Shown: positions 31,608 through 43,999, counted from the first letter of the stretch. The stretch is 64,000 nucleotides of DNA from Prorocentrum cordatum (GCA_963575745.1 CAUYUJ010015948.1:739613-803612), one strand, 5' to 3'. Made by a program: numbers and translations. Notes: generated from the letters alone by a model not told the origin.

Positions 31608-32060
31608 GAATCCCGCCTGTTCGTGGTGGGCCTCGGGCCCACGGGGCACAAAGGCGGGGCTCGGGAACAGAAGTGCGAGGCCCACCCAACTCGCCCTGCC
31701 ATCCCCTGCGCCCCCCAAGCGAGGGAGTCTCAGCCAGGACAGAAAGGAGAGGACCAACCACGTCGCACACGGTACTTCGGGGAATATACCCGCCTGTGGC
31801 GGGCCCAGGGCACGCCCCCCAAAACGTCTCGGCACTCCTGGGCGGCTCCCCGTCGCCGCAGGCGACGGGGTGGGGTGGGGGCAAGGGGGGCAAAACGGAT
31901 AAAAACAATCCTGCGTCAATATTGACGGCGCTGATGTCTCCACTTTGACGCGCTGTGATGCGCGCAAAAATGTTCTCAGAACGAGCGGGCGCAGTGCAGC
32001 CCAAATCCTGAATTCAGATGTATTGCGATCGAAGCTGCGACGACAACTAAACAACCTAAT
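31608..32060. other. No supported gene
   Basis: GC-rich sequence next to the retroelement end. A strong hairpin, CCCCGTCGCC/GGCGACGGGG, spans 31,848-31,871. Nothing else is assignable. Confidence 0.4.
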
Positions 32061-32850
32061 ACTATTATAACAACATTCGCTGGGCACCCGAGGCCAAAAT
32101 ATTATCCCAATCGATATTGCATGTGTGTTCACAGTTTTTTACGGGAACTGGTCGAAGTAATGATAGTGAACTTTTGTTGCGCGAGGCACTCCAGGGCCCA
32201 AATGTTTTGTCAAGTATATCCGGAATATTTTGTGAGGGCCCAAATGAGTTACGGGAGTCATGCATTGCATGTGTTGTACTCTGTGTATCCGACATGTCAT
32301 GAAACTGAGATGAGGTTGACGGTCTCAGAATATCAGCGACGGGCGTCTTGTCTGGGTGCCTTTCTGCCAATGGAATCGGCGAAATTGTTATCTATTTGTT
32401 GGTGGGTGACCAGCCGGGGTACTTTTATGCTTATAATTGATCGAGCCACTCAAATCATGGTAATGATAGGATCTGGAAAACGGCCTCGGATTTAGAAAAT
32501 ATGTTGTCGAATTTAGTAAACCGGCGTTGGCGTTTACAAAATGATTGTTTGTCTCGTTTTGGTTCGGCGGCGCCATTTAATCAATCAGTTTCTCGCTTTA
32601 GTAAGGCATCGTTTTCTCCATAATTTATATTAAGGGCGCGCGTCCAATCATTGCCACGACCTATGTGAGCGGCTGAATAATGCCACAATGTATGACATAA
32701 CATCCTATCATGCCCATATTGCCACACTTTATGCTACGAAATTGCACCATATAAAATTCGATCAGCGAAACCTGTGGGGTTCGTAGTACGCAGGATCCCA
32801 AGCGCGATTGCCATGATTATCGAATTGTCAAAATTGTGCATGTTGTGATA
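32061..32850. other. AT-richer island without a gene
   Basis: Base composition drops visibly from GC-rich to AT-rich (for example 32,450-32,640 and 32,680-32,770) with short open frames only. It could be an LTR or untranslated part of a neighbouring element. No matching second copy was found. Confidence 0.45.
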
Positions 32851-34436
32851 TGATCAGCCCAAATGTATCCGCAAACGTTCTCGCCAATGTAGATCCAGTT
32901 GTTTCAAATGGCATGGCCAGTAGCGGCATGTGTTGTCGCGGTGGCGCTCCAGGGAATTGCGCCACCATGCCTCTGGGCGCGTCCTGCGAGTGCCGCCCCG
33001 ACTGCGCTCGGCGCGGCTCGGCGCGGCCATGCTGGTCAGGTGGCGCGGGCCTTGCGGCCGGCGCTCCTGGCCTCCGCGCCGTCGCCGCAGTCGGCGCGGA
33101 GGCTGCAGCGGCGCCGCCAGTCCAGCCAGCGTCGCAAGGGGCAGGGCCGCCGGATGGCGCCGCGCCCGAGGAGGAGGCAGCGCCCATGGCCGGCCCGTCG
33201 CGGCGCGGCGGTGGAGGCGCGGGAGGCGGGGCAGAACGGGGGTCGGCGACAGGATCAGTCGCTTGCCGAAGGCTGTACCCCCCTTACTGGCGCGAGCTGC
33301 GCCAGGGTCGCGCGGCCCTGGCCCGCCCCCTTTCCCAATGGGAATGGAAAAGGGTCGCGGGCCCCCTTTCCGAGCGTTCAGCGCGACTCATCGCGCCAGG
33401 TGCTTTGACTCTACGTCCATCATGACCATTCGCAGCGCTTTCGGTCTGCAAGCGCATGGCCATTCGCGCGTCTTCTATTGTCAAAGGGTGATCGTTGTCC
33501 ATTTCGCGCCCGCGTGCCAACTGCTGCCGGGAGACTGGGCGCCCCCGGCAGCGAAACAGAAAGTCCTGGTATTGGTGATATAAAAGACCCTCGAAGTCGC
33601 GAGGATCGACCTCGGCGCCAGCCAATCGGCAGTGGCGAGCCGCTGGTCGCCCCGCGGCAAGCCGCCTGCGACGCCTGGTCGCTGCCTGCGAGGCAATGAC
33701 GTATGCGCGCGTGATCTGCTGCGCAACGCCAATATTCAGATGGTCGCGGATCCAGCAGATGACGCCCGCAATGAGTGCGACCTCGTCCTCGCCCGCCTCG
33801 CCAAAGGCTGAAGCGCTCGCGCGCATCTTGCAGGCGCGGTCTCCGTTATTGGCAGAGGGGCCGCGGAAGCGCCTGCCGCAGCTTCGCTTTTCCATCTGAA
33901 TGTCGCCCGCGCCAGTCTGGACGAGTGTCTCAATCCGCTCGCGGGTGTCTCCACCGGCGCTCAGGGGGCGCCCGAGATCGCTCAGGGCCTGATCGGTGAC
34001 CGCGCGAGCGTTATCGGTGGCGAGGTCGGCGGAGAGCGATTCGCACTCCTCATCAGTCATCTGATCGGGGAGATCGCCAGTCGAGGTGTCTCCGCCAGAC
34101 TGATGTGCTGAGGCCGTGCCAGTGTGGCCTGCTCTATGAGCGCCGCCTCATGCGCGGCCCTCTCGTCGCCCTGCCGGGCGCCGTCGCTATCGGCGCGGAG
34201 TGCTTCGACGATCTCGTCCTGTGTGGGGGCAACAGCAGATGCGGAGCTTCCCGGGTCAGATTTGGGCCGCGGGGGCGCGCGAGATCCCGGGGGGCCGTTC
34301 TGGTCAGATGGGCGCTGAGATATATCGGCGTCAGCCCCAGGAATGCGCGCGCCAGGTCGTTGATCATCGGCAGGGTCTTCATCTGGCCGATCGCGGAACA
34401 TTGGGATGTCTGGCTCCAAGAAATCCTGGGATGTCA
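32851..34436 (-). pseudogene. Gag-like retroelement coding, copy C
   Basis: A frame containing MTSQDFLEPDIPMFRDRPDE (from 34,436) opens with an acidic/Pro-rich stretch, continues with QDEIVEALRADSDGARQGDE, and ends at about 34,060. The adjoining frame from 34,060 starts MTDEECESLSADLATDNARA and runs 258 codons, with EDEVALIAGVICWIRDHLNI and FEGLLYHQYQDFLFRCRGRP. Then the composition becomes Arg/Ala/Gly-rich. Build and strand match the gag parts of the copia relics nearby. No zinc knuckle or protease is visible, so this is an inference. Confidence 0.4.
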
Positions 34437-34583
34437 TCGGATGCGATAGTATCGCCCCATCACTTTCGCAAGGCAATGAGGCCCGGGTGATTGCAATGTA
34501 TTTGCATGGGGGGCAGCGCCTACCAAGCATTGCTGACACTTGTAAAGGCTTCCGCGCATGAGTTGGATATCCAACTGTCATGG

Positions 34584-35453
34584 CTATATTCGCTGTCGTA
34601 AGTGTAACTCATATTCCACAACAAAGAGTGGATGACATGTACGTGGCCACAAATATGGAATATCAACGGCACACTGGATGCGATGATCGAATGTCGTGTT
34701 GTAAAATTGAATTCCCGTGTTAACGCGGGAACTAATTGCGAGATGAGATGTGAACGTATGCGCGTCGCGTTGATGCGTGGTGTTGATGTGATGAGTGATG
34801 TCGCATAGCAATGTGTCGGGCAATGGTTGAGATAACCATGTGCACATGCCAGAGTCGGTGGCTTCTTTGATCGCATCAGCGGCTTCTGGGTAGTTTTCGA
34901 CGGTCTCAAATGGATCGGCGATCTGCATCGCGTCCGTGTTCTCAGCCGCTTTGACAGCCAGGTCATCCTCGTGGGTGCCCTGTGTAGTGGCAGCGTCGTG
35001 TCGCGCGGGTGTTTCCACCGGCGCATTAACGACTGTGTCTGCGATGGGACTGCCGAGGTGGGTGTCCATGTCGTATTGCGACAGGGTGCCATGTACGCCT
35101 TCGGGAATCTTTCGATGGAGAGGATATGCGAACTTGAGGCCTGTCTGCTCAGTCCCGCGGTCGTTGTGCCATATGTTGACCCAGCGCGGTCCCTCGCCTC
35201 TGAAAGGTCTCTGAACGGCAATGTAGCTGCCACAACGGGTCCAATCGATAATGGTGCCAAATCGTTTTCCTCTTGCCCATGTGATGACGCTCTTGACGTC
35301 TCCTGCTGGCCATGGGGCATTGTATGCTCTGCAATGCGCGTTGCCCCGAGGTCTCGTATGAATCAAGCCGCCGTCCTTGATTGCGTTGTACCTTGGGCCC
35401 CAATCCCTGCAGCTGTTCGAGAGCTCCCGTACCATTGGTTCGCGCAGTTCCAT
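34584..35453 (-). CDS. Intact 289-codon frame of unknown function
   Basis: One unbroken frame with balanced composition. The N-terminal half is basic and aromatic (NSCRDWGPRYNAIKDGG, DVKSVITWARGKRFGTIIDW, GPRWVNIWHNDRG). The middle is acidic (ENTDAMQIADPFETVENYPE, AADAIKEATDS). The C-terminal half is His/Thr-rich (LLCDITHHINTTHQRDAH). It lies among minus-strand retroelement relics and is probably part of one, but I recognise no domain. Protein-like sequence continues upstream in other frames, so the listed Met may not be the native start. Confidence 0.4.
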   Translation of the reverse strand: MELREPMVRELSNSCRDWGPRYNAIKDGGLIHTRPRGNAHCRAYNAPWPAGDVKSVITWARGKRFGTIIDWTRCGSYIAVQRPFRGEGPRWVNIWHNDRGTEQTGLKFAYPLHRKIPEGVHGTLSQYDMDTHLGSPIADTVVNAPVETPARHDAATTQGTHEDDLAVKAAENTDAMQIADPFETVENYPEAADAIKEATDSGMCTWLSQPLPDTLLCDITHHINTTHQRDAHTFTSHLAISSRVNTGIQFYNTTFDHRIQCAVDIPYLWPRTCHPLFVVEYELHLRQRI

Positions 35454-36370
35454 GCGGGTCTGCGCGGCATTCCACCGCTTGGCGGTGCCAATTCATCGAC
35501 AGTCTCCTGCATGATTTGCGTTGGTGGTTGCTCTGGTGGGGCCGCGTCTGGTGCAGGGGCGGGCGGTTCCACTGGCGCTGGGTCGGCCGCGGGTGCATCG
35601 TAGGCAGCGCTGTATGTGCCAGGTGGAATCCTATCCTGAAGGGCAGGGTCATGCTCTGCGCGCGCTTGGGGGAAGGCTGTCGGCGCCGCTGCGCCAGCGG
35701 CGGCGTCCGCGGGCATGGCCGCTGGCGCAGGCTCCACAACTGTAGGCGGCTGTGGAGGCCCAGGGTGCTTGGCGATCGTGGAACCGCTCGCGATGAGGTT
35801 CGGCGGCGGCGTCTGCGGCGTTGGCCCCGACGCATTCGCAGGTGCTGGCGGCGGCGGCGGAGGCGGGGACCTGCGTGCTCGTTATTGACCTGGACGTGCG
35901 TTTCGCCGCAGGTGTTGCCGCTGGCGCGACGTCGCGAACTTCGCATTGGCTCCGTGGCTCAATGAGCTGTTCCAGCGGTGGGTGCGCCCAAGACGGGCTG
36001 CGCTCTGGGTGCAATGCTTTGCCGCCGACGGCGCGGATGGCGAGGCCTGTGCTGCACGGCGTGGTCTGCGGACGCAGAGCGGCGCCCTGCTCGCCGAGCC
36101 AGAACTCACCGCCCGCTGACAGAGCGGCTTTCATGCCGATGACGATGTCGACGTGTTTCTTCCTGCGCTGGAACTTGTAACCAGGAGGCTTGGTGCGCGG
36201 GTTCGGCTCGTCGTCGTCGACGAAAGAACTGGGGCTGAAACAGCCTTCCTTCCGAGCCTCGTGTGCTGCTCCGTATCACGGGTTGATGCGGTATGTCGTG
36301 ATGCTCATCGTAGTAGCATGATGGAAATATTTTGCGTCCGTCAATTGTAACGTTTCCCATCCCATATCCC
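35454..36370 (-). pseudogene. Pro/Ala-rich retroelement-like coding, unidentified
   Basis: Pieces in several frames: a basic segment KKHVDIVIGMKAALSAGG with EFWLGEQGAALRPQ (36,170-36,060), then Ala/Pro-rich linkers (APAATPAAKRT near 35,900; PAPAPDAAPPEQPPTQIMQE near 35,560) and PSGGMPRRPAWNCANQWYG (35,430-35,490). It is probably the same decayed polyprotein as the intact frame downstream. Confidence 0.3.
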
Positions 36371-36752
36371 ATGGCTGGCTCGAAATGGGCGCAGCTCCGA
36401 CCGCCGACCGCCTAAATCGCCAAAACGCGTTCCCGCGTGAAGTCCTGGCCGAGGGCATTGCAACCGTCGCGTCAGACGAAGACCTGGGAGCGAGCCTTAT
36501 CGTCGATGTGCACCTGGAGGAAAACGACACTGCGATGATGTAGTAATCGCCTGCAGATTGCCATGGTTGTCCGAATTGTTGCACCTGTCCCACGTGGGCG
36601 GCGATCGCCCGGGAGTCGGGGCCGTGATCATTGTGGGCAAATGTGTCTGTCGCGAGCTGGTCGAGGGAAGATGCGGCGCTGCGTGCCGCCCATGGTGCCA
36701 CGTCGCGCGACCTCGGCCAAATTTTTCCGCAGCGATCTCGGAACTGGTCGAG
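36371..36752. other. No clear domain between coding relics
   Basis: Short overlapping frames on both strands. Nothing assignable. Confidence 0.3.
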
Positions 36753-38152
36753 TCAGTTTCGGCTGCCTCTGCCATGGCGTAAAACTGTGGAGATTGACTT
36801 GATGAGCTCTTTCGCGGTGCCGAGGAAACGGGAGTGGCATTGCCACCCTGTCATCGAAGGAGGTCCCAATTGCATCGTTTTCGCATTGCACAGCGCAGCC
36901 CGTTCGCATTCAGAAAAGCATCCATTATTCTGCAAGTCAGGGGCATGTGCGATCACGTGCTCGTCGCACTGCCGGTGCTCAATGCAGTCCTCGCCCGTAG
37001 TGCATGGTGCATGAGGGGGCCGCGCAAATTGCCAGGAACCCATGGGTTGTTGTCGAGCTTTTTCGCGCGGGTGCAAGACTCGCGCGGCGCGCAGTAGTTG
37101 CCGGTCTTGCCCGAATCGTCCTTCCCATATTCGCTTTGTGATCGATCGCGGCAATCGTGCGCTGCCATCGCTGCGAGCTGGGCGAGGCTGCTGGCGCCGC
37201 GGAAGGAGCGGCGTCAGCAGGTGTTGCCGCCGGCGCATCGTCGGCCACAGTTGGGGTAGACGGTGGGCGCGGCGGGGGCGCGGGTGGAGCCTTCGGCGTA
37301 GTTGGGGGGAGCGGCGGCGGCGGGCGCGGCGGCGGCGGCGGCTGCTCGGGCGGCGGCTGCTGGGATGAGGCGGGCGCGGGGGCATCCTCCGGCGGCGGGG
37401 GGTGCTTGGGCGGGGGCGGTCGGACCTGCACTGACAACAGTGGGTATGCCTGCATGTCCCCCTCGTTCCGTGGAGGGGGCGGTGGGCTTTCTTCGTTCGC
37501 CGCAGCTCGTTGTCGCAAACGCCCCCTGCACTCGATGATGTAGTCTTTGTGGCAGATGCTTGCTTCTTCGAAGAAACCCGTCTCAGCGCTCGCACGCGCG
37601 TTGGATGCTGGCCCGGCTTTGTCGATGAACTGCTGTAGTGCACGCCGCGTCGTGGCGTGGCGGATCTGGAACCGCATAGCGGACGACATTTCAAGTAGTC
37701 GCATGCAGGGGAGTTCCATGTGGTCCAAACCTGTGGGTCGGCGTTCATCAGGGCATTGACTCTCTCGAGTATCTTTGTGTAAGATTCGAAGCATGTCCAT
37801 TCTGCGGCCGAAAGATACATTTCCCATCCCGATCTCTGCCGTGGGCTGTGGGTTCGGGCTGAGTGCGCGCTGGAGTATTCACATCTGGCATCGCCATTCT
37901 GGGCCTCCCGAGTGGTCTCTCTGGGAGGCGGGCGCGATGGGCTGGTGTGCCAGGAGGAGGGCCCGGCGCTGGAATCACCGCCGTCGGGGGGTTCGGGATG
38001 GCGGCGGCCTCGGATCGCATAGAACGCATGGTGGTGTTCATCCACGCAACCATTGCAGTATCGCCCAAGGCCTGCGTTTGCAGCCCACCGAGTCCATGAC
38101 GGTGTTGATATTGCGTGGGTTGCTCCAGGCGCATGCGAAGTGCGGAATTCAT
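36753..38152 (-). pseudogene. Gag-like coding with long Pro-rich linker, unidentified
   Basis: The best pieces are MVAWMNTTMRSMRSEAAAIP (about 38,070-38,010), then NARASAETGFFEEASICHKD and YIIECRGRLRQRAAANEES (37,610-37,490). A ~110-residue Pro-rich run with PPPPEDAPAPASSQQPPPE (37,420-37,250) follows, then a basic tail. Frames change at least twice. The Pro-rich linker and the M/R/Q-rich start resemble the central gag of relic A. Confidence 0.35.
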
Positions 38153-38189
38153 CTCGACGGCCCGTTTGTGTCCCCGATGGTTCGTGACC

Positions 38190-40075
38190 GGCTAATTCAG
38201 GGGGTTGCGGAAAGGAAACGGTTGGCTGGCCAGAGACATATCACCGCACTGAGGTTGCGCACCGAAGCACCGTGCATAAACTGCAACGCCAACTGGGCGA
38301 AGTTGCGCGGAGCCTGCGCAACGTGCCATGCGTTCTCGTAGGGGCGGTCCTGTGTTTCAGTCCATTGTTCAACCGGTGGTACTGCGATGCCTGTGCCAGC
38401 GAACATGCCAACGATCTACTGTATGATGGTCTCGAAGCTCAGTCCGAGGCCCTAGTGCTTGGCCTTGCTAGGCCCCATAACAGTGGGGCAGCGGAAGAAA
38501 TTCATCACATCGATAGAACGCGATATGTCCACCATGACGAGTTGAGGCAATGATGCGACCGCCCCGCTGCGTGTAGGGGTGAACTGATCGTCGTATTTCT
38601 CAGATGCGCTGCCCCGAGCGCGATGGGGGCGGATATCCACGCGCGTTCCGCCCCGGGCAATGTCGTCGGCACTCCGCCAACGGAATGCGCTCAGGCCTCG
38701 TTGGTAGTGCTTCTGCTTGACATGAGCTGGGAAGTGGTCAGCCCAATAGCTTTAGATGATCTCGTTCCTGTCGCGATGCACGTTTTAGCCCTTCGCCGCG
38801 TGATGCGATCGGGCCGCGCGGATCTTGTCGATGATTTTTCAGTTCGATGTTGACTGGCTCCTGGGAATTCGTGGCGATGTCGAGTTTAACAGCTTGCCTC
38901 TTGCCGCGCGGCAGCGGGGGCAAATCGCTGGCGTCGCCGCTGGCCTCGGGCAGCCGGGGCAAGTCGCAGCGGATGGGGGGATCATGCGTCAGCCAAAAGT
39001 TCCGGCAGTCAGTCTCCTGCATGGCCCGCGACGTGATATCCTCGCGCACGCAGGCGCTGAAATCCCCAAGTGTTGCGCCGTGCTGACATTGGAACTCACG
39101 CATTCAAGGAGAAACGAGAGGAACGAAAGCAGGATTGGATACACCTGCTATCTGTTTTCTCAATGTTGGGTCGCTCAGGTCATCAGTGCCCGTGCGGGGT
39201 GCTCGCATCCCAGTTGATCCTTTCTTGCTTTGCATGATGCAGCTGGAGTCGCTGCGTAAATATACTCATTTATGGGCGTGTCCGCCTGGCCCGAGAGCGC
39301 GGATGACTGAGGGCGCAAAATCTTCTTGCAGGATGGGGACCAACCGTGCTCGCTGAACATCGTCTTGGCGTAGCGGCCAGATGCATGTGCCCACCACCGT
39401 GGTTGAGGTGCATTCGGGTTGTCCATGAATGTGTCGTCGCAGTGCATGCTGCCGGCATCCTTATTCTCAGGTGCTCACTGGGGCGTGGGAAGTGGGCACC
39501 CGCGGGCCCAAACTCGGATCTGCGATGGGCAGCGCCCTTGCTGGGTAAACTCATCGTGAGCAGCGGGCGTTGCCGCTGGCACTGGCAGGGCGCTGGGCCG
39601 CCGAATCCCCCGCGCGAAGTCACCCATGACGAGGTTTTCATCTCGCGCATGCGGGCGTCTGTCAATGCGTGGAAGACGCGGCAGCATATCTTCTGCAATG
39701 CCTCGACACTTTTTCCGATGTGGCCAGCCGCGTCGGAAGTGCGCGGGGCGGCAAGTGGCCAAAATGTAACGTTGCGGAGAAATCGCGATGGGTGTCAGAA
39801 AAAATGGACACATGAGGCCGCGTTGTTGCAATAGTGGTGGCATGGGATCGTCTGCGTAGTATGCCTCGCCATTTGCCGCCGTTTTCCCCGTCGTCTGTCC
39901 CATGGGGACATTGTCGATCCTCCCCCATGGCATGCGGAGTATCTTCCACATGCTGCCCCCCATCTCATTGCGCATCGCCGTCAGTGGACGCATGTTGCCG
40001 CAGGGCCGAGCCCAGGGATACTCTGGAAGAGAAGCTCTGGGCACTTCTGAAGCGCGCAGAAAATAGCGGAGTCCT
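38190..40075 (-). pseudogene. Unidentified retroelement-like coding, frameshifted
   Basis: Protein-like minus-strand pieces include CREDITSRAMQETDCRNFWL-type sequence near 39,010-39,060, FWLTHDPPIRCDLPRLPEAS (38,940-39,000) and, near 39,600-39,780, HRKKCRGIAEDMLPRLPRID then HARDENLVMGDFARGIRRP. They lie in different frames. No family motif is visible. Confidence 0.3.
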
Positions 40076-40686
40076 TCAAGTAGAGGCCTGCGAAGAGATC
40101 CACGCGATCATGGGGGCGAGCCGCGGCGTGGCCGCGGGGGGAGAAGGGCGCGGAACGCGACTGCCTGACAAGAGCTCAGCAGGCTCACCAACCGCATTAT
40201 CAGTAGTGATGATGAGACCCTGGTCGCTCGAGCGCAGCGCGCGCTGTCCACTTCCGTCGGGGCGGCGCCCGTTGTAGAGGAGGGAATTCACAGGATAATC
40301 TTCCTGGGGGCGAGGGCGCGCCACCTGCGCCGACGCGCAGGATGCGCCGGATGTCTCCGTCTGCGGATGTCTCCATCTGCGCCGACGCGGACGCCCCCGC
40401 CGACCTGCGCGCCGTGGAGCTCGACCTGGGGGCGAGCCATCGCGGCGCGAGTTCGGCGGGGGTTGCTCCTGTCGCCGAGGGGGGTATCAAGGAACGAGTG
40501 CGCTTGAGGTTCTGAACGGCTATGGTTAGAGGCGCCCCTGACAACGCGCGCGCGCGGATGGGAGACTCGAGGGAGGAAGAGCGAGGGCCGGCGGCAACGC
40601 GGCTGGCGGTCTTGGCGGCCTCCGGCGTCTTTTTCGGTCTTCGGGTTAGTGGCGGGGAAAATGAGCGATACCTCCAGCAATTCTTG
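40076..40686. other. 3' flank of copia relic B, no clear gene
   Basis: Downstream of the RNase H end of relic B. Two GATGTCTCCGTCTGCG-like repeats occur at 40,347-40,380. No LTR could be matched. Confidence 0.35.
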
Positions 40687-41580
40687 CTAATTGTGGGCCT
40701 TCTTCGGCTCAAAATTGTAAGTCATTATGTCGGAATGTTGTTCTATTGCCCCTACATATTTGATGTGAATTTGTTCCCGTTGGCATGTTTGCGTGACCTC
40801 GCCCGAGTTGATGCGGTGAGTGCGATGAAGATGACAGGGTGCGGGCGTGCGCCCTTTCTGCACCATCGCAATTGCAGCCTGGCTGTCCTCTGCCACAGCA
40901 AGATGACCATCAGAGATGGTGATGGTGTGGGACAGGAGCGTGGGGCATGTAGTTCGAGGTCCTTGTGCGCGATGTTTGATGATGGAACTGGTGATGGTGG
41001 CGTAATTCGCGTCGATGTCTTGGGTCCGAAAGCGCGAACTGGCGGCGCCTTCAAGGGAGGCGTCTTGCGTCGCTTCTTCTTGGCGGCCATGGACATGCTA
41101 CTGCTTCTCCTCTGTGCTGGGCCATGGGCCACGGCTCCCCACAAGATAGCAATGGTAAGCCTCCAGTGCGCAAAACCGTGTCAAGAGCGACGATCTCGGA
41201 CTCTGTGGATGCGTGCGAGACAACAGTCTGATTGTTGCATGCAGCGTTGAACGGGTAGAACGCGTCGGGGCCCAATAGCCCCCCGAAGACGCCGTGTCGA
41301 CTTTGAGCTCTGACGCAGTTCGCGAAAGAGGCGTCGGTGGAGAGCACGATGGACATCTTATCCGGAGTGTCACCAATCCATCTATGGGGACAATGTGTGC
41401 GTGTAGACTTCAAATCGCAAAACGCATGTCGCATGTGTAGTTCCATGTGGCGATCTCCTGTGCCAACATGCAGACTGGGCGCATGAGGTCAAACCTGCAG
41501 CGGCATGCCAAGTACAAGATCTTCACCAACGCACTCGCTGCCTCCGGGCTGAGGACCCCATCGTCCACGTAGTCCCGCTC
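40687..41580 (-). pseudogene. Copia relic B: RNase H
   Basis: STDASFANCVRAQSRHGVFG, then QTVVSHASTESEIVALDTVL (41,140-41,360), give the D and E of the RNase H core. The C-terminal piece (40,896-40,700) has AEDSQAAIAMVQKGRTP, the acidic D after a hydrophobic run, then RTHRI and IHIKYVGAIEQHSDIMT, matching the standard copia end (RTHRI...IKYV...Q.AD..TK). A 130-residue linker sits between. Upstream (41,580-41,450) VKILYLACRCRFDLMRPVCM is the usual segment joining RT to RNase H. The frame changes between these pieces. Confidence 0.75.
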
Positions 41581-41711
41581 AGTGGAGGACGTGTCCTCGA
41601 TGCCAAGGGTGTCGGCGCGAGGGGGGGGGGTCGCTGTATGTGATGCGGCTGGTGTCGCTCGTGGGCTTGCGCAGAAGATCTGGGCGATGGGGGGCGTGGC
41701 TTAGGCGAGGG

Positions 41712-42780
41712 TCACCACTTTCTCCTCGAGCCTGGCATGCCAGGCAACTTGGATGCGCAGTCCAAGTACCGAGTCATGCACTGGTCAGTAAAGCCAAGCA
41801 TGTCGCGTCGAATGTCACGAACGTCGGTTGCAGATGTGTGTTGTTTAGTGACATGCATCGGGAGCGTGTGTCGGGTCGTGGCCATGCGTTTGTCAAAGAC
41901 GCTCCGTGGTGCTGTCCACGTGTCCTGACCACAGCCCAAGTCGTGGTCGCATGGAGTAGGTGGGCCGATCTCAGTACCGCTGTGTCGGATCAGGCCCCAC
42001 CCTGGCTGAAGATTGTTTTTTGGGCCCACCATCTTGAAGTCATCGACGTAGACGGATCAGATGAGATTCAACGCGTCGTGCTTCCAGACGCACCCCCATC
42101 CAGGGAAGAGTCGGAATCCCGCTGGCTCCAAGCAAACACGACAATGACGCCCCCAGAATACGCCCGCCAAGGGGTGGCCATGAAGAGCGAGGCGGAATCG
42201 ACAAACGGGGGTCTTGTATTTTGGCCAAGACGCAGGCTGGCGCCACTTGAACAAGGAAATCCACGCGTCAACGGGGTCGATCCGACCGTCGCTGTAGAGC
42301 AGAGCCTGCGCGCGCGCCAGGGGCTTCGCTCTGCTCGCCGCCGCTATCTGGCAATCGTGCCGTGGCGCCACATAACTTCGAGGCCTCGATGCGCGAGGCG
42401 CAGGTGGCGGCGTCGGCGATTGCAGCGGCTAGGCCGCTCTCGTCTTTCACGTCGTCGCCCTGAATCACGACGCGGCACTTGATCTTCTGAAGTTCTGGAA
42501 GCAATTCTACGTGTTCGACGGAAGAGAGTTTCAGTGCGTTGGCGAAGTGTACTGCTTTGCCGGTCTTGCGTGGGTGAGCTCTGTTGCAGCGTGAACTGTG
42601 AAGCCGCAACATCGGCGCGCTCCGCGACCGTCGTGACCATCCAAGTTTGCGTCTTCTCTAGACGTTCGAATTCCTTGCGAAGGGCGTCCCGCGCGCGTGG
42701 TTCAGCCGCGACTTCTTTCTTAATGAGGTCGCGGGTGGCAAGACATGGGCGTTGCCAGTGAGTCGTGTCAAGATTATTCT
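41712..42780 (-). pseudogene. Copia relic B: reverse transcriptase
   Basis: In order: an N-terminal helix RDALRKEFERLEKTQTWMVT (about 42,700-42,640); a fingers strand CRVVIQGDDVKDESGLAAA (42,480-42,420) with RIEASKLCGATARLP (42,390-42,345); ALHGHPLAGVFWGRHC (42,130-42,190), the copia LYGHPLAG motif; then the catalytic box VYVDDFKMVG at 42,053-42,024, directly preceded in frame by a TGA at 42,057-42,059. PTPCDHDLGCGQ and MLGFTDQCMTRYLDCASKLP follow. The YVDD residues are intact but the stop and frame changes make it non-functional. Confidence 0.8.
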
Positions 42781-43999
42781 GTGCTCCTGGCGGTAGCCAG
42801 GTGTACGCGGCACCGTGGGCATGCAACCTGTCTGCCTGAAACAGCGTCGTTACTTGTTGACATGGCCGAAGATAGAGCCGTCGTTGTCCAGCAACGTAAA
42901 CGAGCGGGCAACGCTCGCGGAATCGGCCCCAGGCTGTGGACGGCAGTATAAAGCAGTGGTGATGCCGCGTGGTCCATCAGGAAGGGCGGCGTATAGCGCG
43001 TTGTTGTCGGTGGCGCCCCTGGCGTTTTTCATCTCGGATGACGGCGCTGCGCGGGCAGTGGGCAACGCGCCTGTCCGATGTGTTCCGCTGCCGCTGTTGG
43101 CGCGCAATCGATGGGCCTATTTGTCTGTCCAGGTCCAAACGCGAAGAACAGATCGATCGCGCATCCCCCGTGCTCCGTGGAAGTCCTTCGCGAACTCTTT
43201 TTTGGCATTTCGCCGTTTCTGGGATGTGGTGTTGCAGAAATCTGCCAAGATGCGGTCTGGCCGAGACGCGGCCTGGGCGCGCGTCTGGCGACCGCGTGCG
43301 TTCATCATGCCTTCTGGGGTGATCTCGGGCCGCTGGTAGAAGCGAATGATTCCAGTCCAGTGCTCGCTGAGATAACGGTGGTCATTTTCGCTCGCGCCAT
43401 CCGAAACATCGCGGGTATACTTCTCGCCTTCCTGGGTGGGTGCGGTCTCGAAGTCGCGGGCGACGTCGAGCTTGTCTGCCAGGGCAGGGGTCCCGATCGC
43501 ATCGCCAGTTGGGCGAAAGAGCTGGGCACGTGGCGCACGAATGTGCGTGGGATAGCCTCGCCGCGGAGATCCCAATACCCAGGCTCGGGGGCAGGGGCCG
43601 CTAGCTCTGCTGCTTCGGGGGGCAGTGCTCCTGAGTCGGGTGCTTCGGGAATTGCTGGTTCATGAAGCTTCGCTACGCTGGGGTCGTCCCGCTCTGCTGG
43701 GTGTAGTAGCGCTGAGTCATCTCTGACTGGTGCGTAATCAACTCGCGTGATTCCGGATTGTGGTGTCGGAGAATGTCTTCTTTGACGGGGAGATTGTACT
43801 TGCCGTCTGGGATCGCAATGTTATTGGCCCGATGTGCATGGTACTGCTCGCAATCAAGATGGCTGGCGTACGTGGCCGTGTCGAGGCGAGATCGTCACCG
43901 GACCAGCGACCGCCAAAATGAAGATGGCATCCCTTAAACAAGCCTTCACGTGCTGTCGCATCAAACTCTGCCGCGGGCTCGCCGATGCCGGCATTGAAG
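42781..43999 (-). pseudogene. Copia relic B: integrase-RT linker
   Basis: HWTGIIRFYQRPEITPEGMM and the following RPDRILADFCNTTSQKRRN (43,370-43,200) match the linker that precedes RT in dinoflagellate copia polyproteins as I know them. A piece at 43,107-42,850 with SVARSFTLLDNDGSIFGHVN follows. Frames change at least twice. Confidence 0.5.
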
